Part shown: positions 54,592 through 64,000 of the stretch, in pieces
Layout of the letters: the number at the start of each line of letters is the position of its first letter
How positions within the stretch are numbered: position 1 is the stretch's first letter
DNA from: Notolepis coatsorum
Lineage: Eukaryota > Chordata > Actinopteri > Aulopiformes > Paralepididae
Assembly: GCA_963971535.1 (NCBI GenBank)
Contig: OZ020593.1
Location: 38,973,935-39,037,934, forward strand
Reading direction: 5' to 3'
DNA length: 64,000 nt
Made by a program: the position numbers and the translations under genes
The notes under the pieces: generated by a model
The model's input: the letters and a program-made list of their open reading frames with translations, nothing else
What the model was told of the DNA's origin: nothing
Databases searched by the model: none

Positions 54592-54935
54592 ACGTAAACA
54601 CCTCGAAATGCACATATTTAGCCAACTCGACCAAGTCCACTTATATGAGTTCAAGTTTTGTTTTTATTAGTTACATAGTACAACATGTACTGTATTACAG
54701 TGAAAGGGGTTATGTATGAGCCACCTGATAATGTGAAGTAAAGAAAGTAAGAATAAAGTCCAAACACTATACAAAATATACAATATACAAACTAAAGTAC
54801 AACCAAGTACAAAATACAAACTTTTTCAAATGCTAAATGCTAAAATTAAGTATGGATGTGTTGCAAATATTTTAGTAATAAATAGATAAACACCTCGAAA
54901 CGCACACATTTAGCCAACTCGACCAAGCCCATTAT
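54592..54935. repeat. Duplicated ~45-bp segment flanking an inserted repeat, intron 4
   Basis: cacctcgaaatgcacatatt + tagccaactcgaccaag occurs at about 54590-54630 and 54890-54930. The ~250 bp between carry a ttcaagttttgtttttatta start, like a non-LTR tail. Confidence 0.6.
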
Positions 54936-56395
54936 GAGCCATCTTGAGCTATAAAGGCATATGACTCGCTCGCTGCTATAGGCGAAATGTCAAAACGTAA
55001 ATGAACCGTATCTCGTCAACAGGAACATGACTGTATTATTCACGGGTGTAGATATACTGGTGGACATGTTGCTGTAGAATAATCATGGTGCGTATAACTC
55101 AGGTGCGTATATTAAAACAAACGATATTCCTTGAGTGCGGTCCCTATACCCTTTGTTCTACTTGTAGAATAATCATGTCACTCATGTTCAATTGATTATG
55201 CCATCCTATTACTAAAACGCTGCACTTTACACTATATGCCGCAATGCCCAAATAATTAGAATTATTATTCGGAATAATAACATAAATTATGTATATTCCA
55301 TCTGTTAGCGATGCATATAGCAGAGTTTCAGAGCGTTTAAATTAATTAGACTAGAAGATAGACAATAGGCCGAGCAATTACGCATTCGGGATTACTTATT
55401 TCGAAATAGGCAAATTGTAGGCCTACGTTTACATGCCTGGAAACTTTGTAAACTTACACTACGTTTTATGAATCACCAAATTGTAGTATACAATGTATAC
55501 AATATAGTCTGATACCTTTGGGAGCTTGAATTGCTTTTGGATTATCATGGGTCACGTATACGGTCATTTGGAGCTGTGCTGTTTTCCCAAAAGTGGTTGA
55601 TGATCAAGAGAGGAATTAGTTCAATATGCTTAAGGCAGGTCATTATCGTCGGTATTGGCACGTGATTATCCGCTTTAACCTTCCTTAATGTGTTAGTAAG
55701 TTGCACGCCCCTTTTCTGTTGGCGGGTCAGATTTAACCCATGTTTTAACTCAGCACAAAACACTAAAAAACAATGATTGTCATCCAATAATAACTAATTT
55801 ATTATCCATACATAACCATAAAATCACTTTTTATTTTTGGTCCCAAGACTATACCGCTCGTTTTCGGTAAAAATTTATTTTTTTATTATTATTATTTTTT
55901 ATAACCTTACATTATTGACCATAGTGACATCTGTGGTGTTATGGGACACAATTGACCTGTATGTTAGAAAAAAGGTAAAAAGCCTAAAACCAAAATAACA
56001 AACATACACCTCGAAGGCTGTCTTTATATCTTGGACACGTGACACTAGTGGCCCTGAGGTCATTCTTGTTGTCAGTTTGTGCTCTGCCTTGGGTTTCATA
56101 AGACCTAATGAAGACCTCCTGTTGAGCTTCTGTCTCATTCACTGACTGATGTGTGTCCTCATCGTGATCAGGATCATATACTAACATAATATCATCCCCT
56201 CCTCAATCTCGATCTCAGCTGCTCTCTCTGCAGAATGAAATTGGCGAGAACTCAAACAAGCCTAAAAAAGATAGCATATGTTGCGAGAAATCTGTGTAAT
56301 GTTGTTAATCGTGCAACGCCCCCCACGCGATGATACCGTGATTATCTGCAAGAAATAAAATAGTTCCCGTGATACTAGGGAGGAGTTGTATTCTT

Positions 56396-56532
<137 letters not shown>

Positions 56533-56686
56533 ATGTAGTGTTCAATGTCCCTTTTAGAGTGTGTGTTCGCATTCAACTTAATTTAGTGTGTCCGAATTCT
56601 GTGAGAAATATTGAGTTTCCATATGTGTGGAGGGGGGTGCAGAGATGTAACAGTACTGTCTGTATGGCATGTATGTCATTATGTTA

Positions 56687-56812
56687 TGATGAATTGAAAA
56701 TGTAAACAAGACGAAAGTATTTCTCTGGTCTGCACTCCCTTAACAATTGTGTGTATTGAGCTGTACTGTACCCATTCTGAAATCTGTTAATACAATTTTC
56801 AATCAATCAATC
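56687..56812 (+). mobile_element. LINE-tail module ending in (TCAA)n
   Basis: gatgaattgaaaatg, acaagacgaaagtatttctc, tgtattgagctgtactgtac and tctgttaatac-attttcaatcaatcaatca match the modules at 20284, 20633, 15097 (inverse) and 24013 (inverse). Confidence 0.8.
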
Positions 56813-57740
56813 AGAGGCATTGGGAGTACATGTCCATACTGCGTGTAGGAGGAGGGGGTGCAGAGGCATTGGGAGTACAAGTCCATACTGCGAGAAAATA
56901 ATTGTTCCGCGGGAGGAAGGGGAGGATAGGGTGTCTAGACTCAAAGCTCAATCTTCGTTGAGTCTAATTTGATCCACAGAATTGCCCACGATTTTTTAAA
57001 CGTTGAATGCTGCATCATGATACCATACGATCAACAGCCAATATTCTCTGGCCGGTTATATTTGGCCCATAACACCACAGATGCCTTTTTATTTATTTAT
57101 TACTTTTTCTTTTATTATTATTATTATTATTATTATTTTATTTAAAAAAAAAATAGGAAACATTCTAATTTGAGGATATCATGAAGCTTGTTCCAATTAA
57201 GAAAGAAAAAACTAGACAGCAAAAGGGTCAAATCTGACATTGAAAGGCGCTGACCCGAACCATGCATTCTTGACCAAGGTTAGAAAGATGGACATGGCAC
57301 TAAACAAACAGGCGTGTTTACGTTTAATTGATGTGAAAGAGAGCCTTGTTCCAGTGCAGTCGAGCTCTGGGCTATGCAAAAATCATCATTCATTCGCCAC
57401 CAAAAAAAAACGTCAGCCCCTACAGGGAGTTTCTCCTCTCGCTGAATTAACTTTCTTGGTGTCCATTTGAAAATACGCAGTTCATAATTCTTGTGGAATT
57501 CATATGTCGACTACCGATATCCGTCTGTCAAGATAACCTATAATCAATACGGTTGCCCATCATAGTGGAACCGAGAAGGGATATATACGCCCTCAAAACA
57601 AAACACCTTATTATTGTGAAAAGCCCAGAATGTAGGAGTATATTGTTTATTCCTGTAACATACAGTTTATAAGGATATTGGCTACACGACAGTCTCAGGA
57701 CTGGAGCGCTAGCATATAGTTTCACAAAGCGTATAGCCTA

Positions 57741-59553
<1,813 letters not shown>

Positions 59554-59648
59554 CTTCCCGCTTTTGTAATGATCATCTCAGTCCCCACCTCGTCGAACTT
59601 CGTCCACAGTTCCCTCTCATGCAGATATACTTTTATTCCTTCCATTCC
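59554..59648 (-). CDS. tbx5a: tbx5 exon 3, T-box N-terminal part (residues 50-81)
   Basis: 95 nt, entering in phase 0 and leaving after two bases of the Arg81 codon. The acceptor is tatttttaag and the donor is GGGAAG|GTAAGA. It encodes [15 protein letters not shown] followed by the start of the T-box and TEMIITKAG. Gly80, mutated in human Holt-Oram syndrome, is intact. Residue 68 is Asp (GAC at 59592-59594), where T-box proteins of the Tbx1/2/5 group normally have His in the FHE motif. This is reported as a separate finding. Confidence 0.95.
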
Positions 59649-60529
59649 CTTAAAAATAAAACAACAAATATCATAAAGGGCTTTTCTCACCAATTAAATT
59701 CACCAAAGGAAAACAACAAACATACAGGTATTGTTGGGTGAACAACTGCATAGCGTTATTGGTCTAATTCCTATGGTAAAAAAAATCCCCAAAACACGTC
59801 ACTATATATTTCCAGTTCCATGCGGTCAAATCACTATGCAAGTTGTATTAAACAAATAACTTCATTTTAGCGTTAAAATCCCAACATGCTAATTACGACA
59901 ACTGTATACTTTCACGTTGGAAGTAGCCAGTAGGCTAGGGTATTTACAATATAAAGCCCATGGTTATAGGTGGTAACTTGCATAAAAAGAAAAGAAAATC
60001 CTTATAGACCTAAACCTTTTGGACATCTGCATCTGCAGTTAAAAGCTGCAATATCGTTCTGGCATGTTTCATTGTCATTAGTACACTCTACATGGCTATA
60101 AGCTAATAGGCCTATAGCCTATATATGACATATTATAAGATATTGAATTAAATGTTGTACTATACTATTTTGTATATAGGCTATCTTATACTATACGTCT
60201 TCACGCAGCAAGCATAGTTTCAAGTTTCAAGTTTCAAGTTTCTTTAATAGTTGTCATACAGAAGTACAGAATACTTTCATACAAAATGCTTCTTACTGTT
60301 ACGCTCCAGAGACTGTGCTAGACAAGATAGTATCAAATAACATAGTATAGCATGTAGTTTAGAAGAAGAAAATTAGGTCACAGTGTTCGGTATAGACATA
60401 TGTACAATGTACAATGTTCACATAACATACCACCAGTCATCTGCCTTGCGAGCCCCACGGCTGCGTCACCAGACTCAGTAATGTCTGACCTGAAGCTGTG
60501 AAGGTTATATACAGTATGTTGCTGCTAAC
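59649..60529. other. Intron 2, non-LTR tail-like segment near 60215-60300
   Basis: caagtttcaagtttcaagtttctttaa resembles a common fish repeat start. Otherwise unique. Confidence 0.35.
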
Positions 60530-60710
60530 CTGTTGAATATAAGTTGTCTGGGATGACGGGGACTTGCTCGAGGTTCCATTCGGTTTCTCTGCTTTACTCT
60601 CACTACTATGCGGCTCCTTTGAATCCGAGCCGCTGGGCGAATTTTGGAGGCCGAAGGTCTCCTCTTGGTCCGCCATGATATGCCAAGGGTGCCGGAGACC
60701 AAGGCCCCAA
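60530..60710 (-). CDS. tbx5a: tbx5 exon 2, first coding exon (residues 1-49)
   Basis: Coding is 60676 down to 60530 (147 nt, phase 0 at the end). It encodes the acidic, Ser-rich N-terminus starting MADQEETF and ending TTYIQQ. The ATG has A at -3 and G at +4, a strong context. The acceptor is tctgacag with the first exon base at 60710, leaving 34 nt of 5'UTR. The donor is CAACAG|GTTAGC. An in-frame ATG 51 nt further upstream lies in the intron and is therefore not used in the spliced mRNA. The coding limits are firm; the 5'UTR boundary is inferred from the splice consensus. Confidence 0.93.
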
Positions 60711-60803
60711 CTGTCAGACCCAAACAAAGAGGCATTTCAGCTTCATGAGTGAGTAGAACTTTTCCTCGATTGATATTATATGATAACGTTTTACGCATGC
60801 ATG

Positions 60804-61018
<215 letters not shown>

Positions 61019-61632
61019 GTTGATTGGTGATTGCATCTGTTAATTTGCGTAATACTTGAACATGACTCTTCGTTATAGTCATAGGCTTTATGGAGAGAGG
61101 CATCTTACTCATATTTGCTATAATTCTAGACTTTGAGAATACTACTAAGTTCGTCTCCCACACATTAATTAATAGGCTATACTTTAATAAATAGGTGAAT
61201 TGTAAAATGAAATTGCAACGAACACGCAACCACTAAATGCATAGACTTCTCAGTGAAATATATAGCTTATACTATTTTTTCACATCGTTATTTCCATGTG
61301 AATTAGAAACCATGCGACCTATTTCCATGTTATAGATATTGCCTATACCCCCGTTATATTTGGAGTTATTCTAGTTTACCCTATGTATACTTGTTGTGTT
61401 CCTAAAACAAAAGCACGATGAGACATTGGGTTGGGTGCACTATCACGACATCGAGGTTGAAACGGGTAAAGTACGACACGTTCACTTGTGTGGAAGTGGA
61501 ATACGGCCATTCGCTTATATACAGGACACAAACTGGAACGAATACGGTTAACATTAACAATGAATCGGCTACAGTGACCCCCTGCCAATGGGGACAAGAA
61601 GCGGTGGGTACAGTATTATAGTATACACTTAC

Positions 61633-61676
61633 CTTCCCAAAATATGTCACGGTCGCCGCGTCGTAATAGCGGTAGC
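61633..61676 (-). other. tbx5a: Candidate non-coding 5'UTR exon of tbx5
   Basis: On the minus strand a strong donor, TTGGGAAG|GTAAGTGT, ends an exon at 61633. An excellent acceptor, ATTTCTCTCTTGTAG, sits at 61677-61691, so the exon may be only 44 nt. Alternatively the first exon may start further upstream (61.7-62.2 kb) and use only the donor. No in-frame coding connection to exon 2 is required. Spacing to the exon 2 acceptor is 922 bp. Inferred from splice motifs only. Confidence 0.45.
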
Positions 61677-61691
61677 CTACAAGAGAGAAAT

Positions 61692-64000
61692 ATTGCGTCG
61701 TCTTCAAAAACGTTGTGTCCAGTCCTATAATAAAATCAACGCATAATCCAGAGGTGTAGGTCGAAAACGCTGTCCGGTATCTCCATAGATGTGCTTTTCT
61801 TCTTCAGAGCAAATCCAGAGCTGCCGCTGCCGCCGGTAAATACAACAAGAAGAAGATACGCGAGCGAATAAATGCTGGCGATTCCCGGCAATGATCGCTA
61901 TAATAACGCATGTGTTGACATTTTACAGTAGAACAGTTTGTTGGTAAAGCCTGCTAAGAGCATATAGCAGTATAGCTGGGTTCCAGAGGAGCAGGTCCGT
62001 CAACTCCTTCTTCTTCCCTCCCTCCTCTTTCTCTCTCTCTTTCTTTCTCTCTCAGCTCTCCTCCCATCCCATCACTACGCATCAGTGACCAACACAGTGC
62101 GCCGCTCCTAAGCGGAAGTCGGGAGTCTGTGACGAAGAACGTGGTTTGTGCAGCCAGTGCCTGAACGGTCTGCAATGACTCCAGATCCCCACGCCGTCCG
62201 TTTAGCTCCAGACTCTATCCTCAAGCCTTGGTAACCTATATAGCAATGTTTACTATCGGCCAGATTTGCCATGCATTGCACCATTATGTGATACTTTAGT
62301 TTGTCATCCATACTATAGGCTATCATGTAATAACTAATAGGGTAAACCGGAGTAATACGGCCCCCTTAAATTAAGAACAAAAATTCATTTAATGTCTAGA
62401 ATGTCTGGAAATAAAAATCATTATTTATTGATATACATATAATTAGAATATGACTATAATAGGTACACAATATGTATATATGCTTAGGTAAACACATTTA
62501 GAGGGTAATTTAATCATAACAGACTACAACTTTGTTATTATAAAACTAAATGCATAGTAAAATGTTGTAAAGGGGCAGCTTCCCCCACTACACAGGGAAG
62601 ATGCCCCCTTAGAATGTAATATATCAACAAGCTTAACAAAATAACCAACACTGTCTCATTAGCCAAATGCATCATGTAAAAAGAGTTTAGCTTCACCCAA
62701 AGCTTCGTCACTATCTTTTTAATTTTAATTTTTTACCTCAGGAAGCCAAGGAATTCAAACTATACCGATGCAGCTATATTTAATAGTGCTATATCAACAT
62801 TAGCATAATACCGTTTAAACTGATATAATACATTTCTTAGTATATCTATTGTGTCATTTTGTTAGATGATTATAGTGTATTTTCTCATAAATCGAATATT
62901 AGCTATAGGCTATATCATTGATGTCCATGGGGGACTTCTTTACTTTCTTTCTCCAAAACAGGAGTCTCACAGTAACTATTAAAAAAAGCTCATATATCCT
63001 TTAAAAGAAAGGCACACATACATATTACAAAATTATGAAATGATCTCAAAACGTTATTTGGTATACCTCACTACAAAAATGAGTTGGATGATATTCAGAG
63101 ATGATCAAGATCATCCAAGACATGATCTGATATTATTTGAGTATATACATTTAATTAGTTGTCTTGTCATGGGGTCAATTGCATGGTTTACCCCGGTTTA
63201 CGCGAACAAATATTTCCCCAAATGATGTTAATTGGCAAGGCAAGCTATCGAGTTCAGAGCTGCAGCAAGAAAATTGATTAAAATGCATAGAAACTCCTCA
63301 TAGTGCCGACGCACGTGCCTCCAAAGGCAGTGGCTTCCATGGTGACAAATATCGCCGAATGGGCCAGTTTACTCAAGAGAAGCTTTTACGCACGGGCATT
63401 TTGCCAGATATTGGGCTGTAGGTTATTACACCATTAACACACGAGCGCATAGCCTACTCTGTAAATTATAGCCATTAATTGGTTAGATTTCGTTTAAGGT
63501 AATTTGGTCAGACAAAACACTTAATTCGGATTGGCCTTATTGTTAAAACGTTGAGCATCCAACTCCAACCCCGTGCGCACTACATTAACTTCAGTTAGCC
63601 TCTGAGCTATTACGCAGGCGCTCTTGAATAGAACCACACATTTAATCCATTTCCCTGATTTAATTCACCGAGGTGTGAGCGTCGAAAAGGAATAACCGCA
63701 CGTGACGCGCGGCGAATGAGACGCTCGCCCAAAAGCCACCTATCAGCGCTCGGTGTGACCCCAAAGCCTGGGTTGTGTCCGCTGAGTGGCAAAATGTCAA
63801 TATTTACACCCTGCAGCAGATATCAGTGGTTCTTAGTCTGTCAATTATCACAACAGCCTGTAGCACACATACCTCTGGATGCAGGCCTGTGCCACAAAGA
63901 CATGACTTGCCCTATCAACTAAACATAAACACTGTTAAGTGTCAAAACGTGTTTGAATCGCCAAGGCTGCCTATTAAAAAACAGTTACTCGCTAAATTAT
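61692..64000. promoter_or_regulatory. tbx5 5' flank and probable promoter region
   Basis: No reading frame here looks real. 61.7-62.3 kb is mixed GC with a C/T-rich tract at 62005-62060 and is the likely core promoter side; no clear TATA box was fixed. 62.3-63.2 kb is AT-rich and featureless. 63.2-63.8 kb is non-repetitive and more GC-balanced, with several homeodomain-like TTAATT/ATTAAT cores, so it may be conserved regulatory DNA. A T-box half-site AGGTGT is at 61752-61757. All regulatory statements are inference. Confidence 0.35.

Overview
The window is teleost fish nuclear DNA. It has spliced vertebrate exons, long CA/GT and GA microsatellites, hAT- and piggyBac-type elements with intact target duplications, tRNA-derived SINEs, L2-like LINE tails and a decayed L1-superfamily LINE. 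I cannot name the species from sequence alone.

Only one host gene is evident: a complete tbx5-type T-box gene on the minus strand (probably tbx5a), coding from the ATG at 60676 to the TAG at 36567. Eight coding exons can be joined with canonical GT/AG junctions and consistent phases. They give 526 residues, and numbering matches human TBX5 through the T-box (Gly80 and Arg237 are both present). An upstream non-coding exon ends at 61633. Introns hold microsatellites, minisatellites, nested DNA transposons and a 200-base assembly gap at 40182-40381.

1-34 kb lies downstream of tbx5 (the rbm19 side in other vertebrates) and has no recognisable host gene. It is mostly repeats: a 30-bp-TIR MITE (236-477), a SINE and a hAT nested in a long-TIR element (3011-5208), about 600 bp of GA repeat, a foldback hairpin (8124-8300), two piggyBac-like TTAA elements (8639-10541, 13284-14151), a 65-bp tandem array, and an L1-like LINE (16270-23515). 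The LINE is damaged by two frameshifts in ORF2, a stop, a changed catalytic residue and a 1.37-kb insertion. It sits between two ~1.7-kb direct repeats. A further hAT with a perfect 8-bp target duplication is at 31454-32390. Unique-looking sequence at 26.6-29.8 kb, 30.65-31.4 kb and 33.4-36.5 kb could contain tbx5 regulatory DNA.

36.5-61.7 kb is tbx5. 61.7-64 kb is its promoter side and upstream flank.

I found no convincing new system. The most testable oddities are the intron before exon 8, with no adenosine for about 105 nt upstream of its acceptor; a His-to-Asp change in the T-box; and the LINE flanked by long direct repeats.
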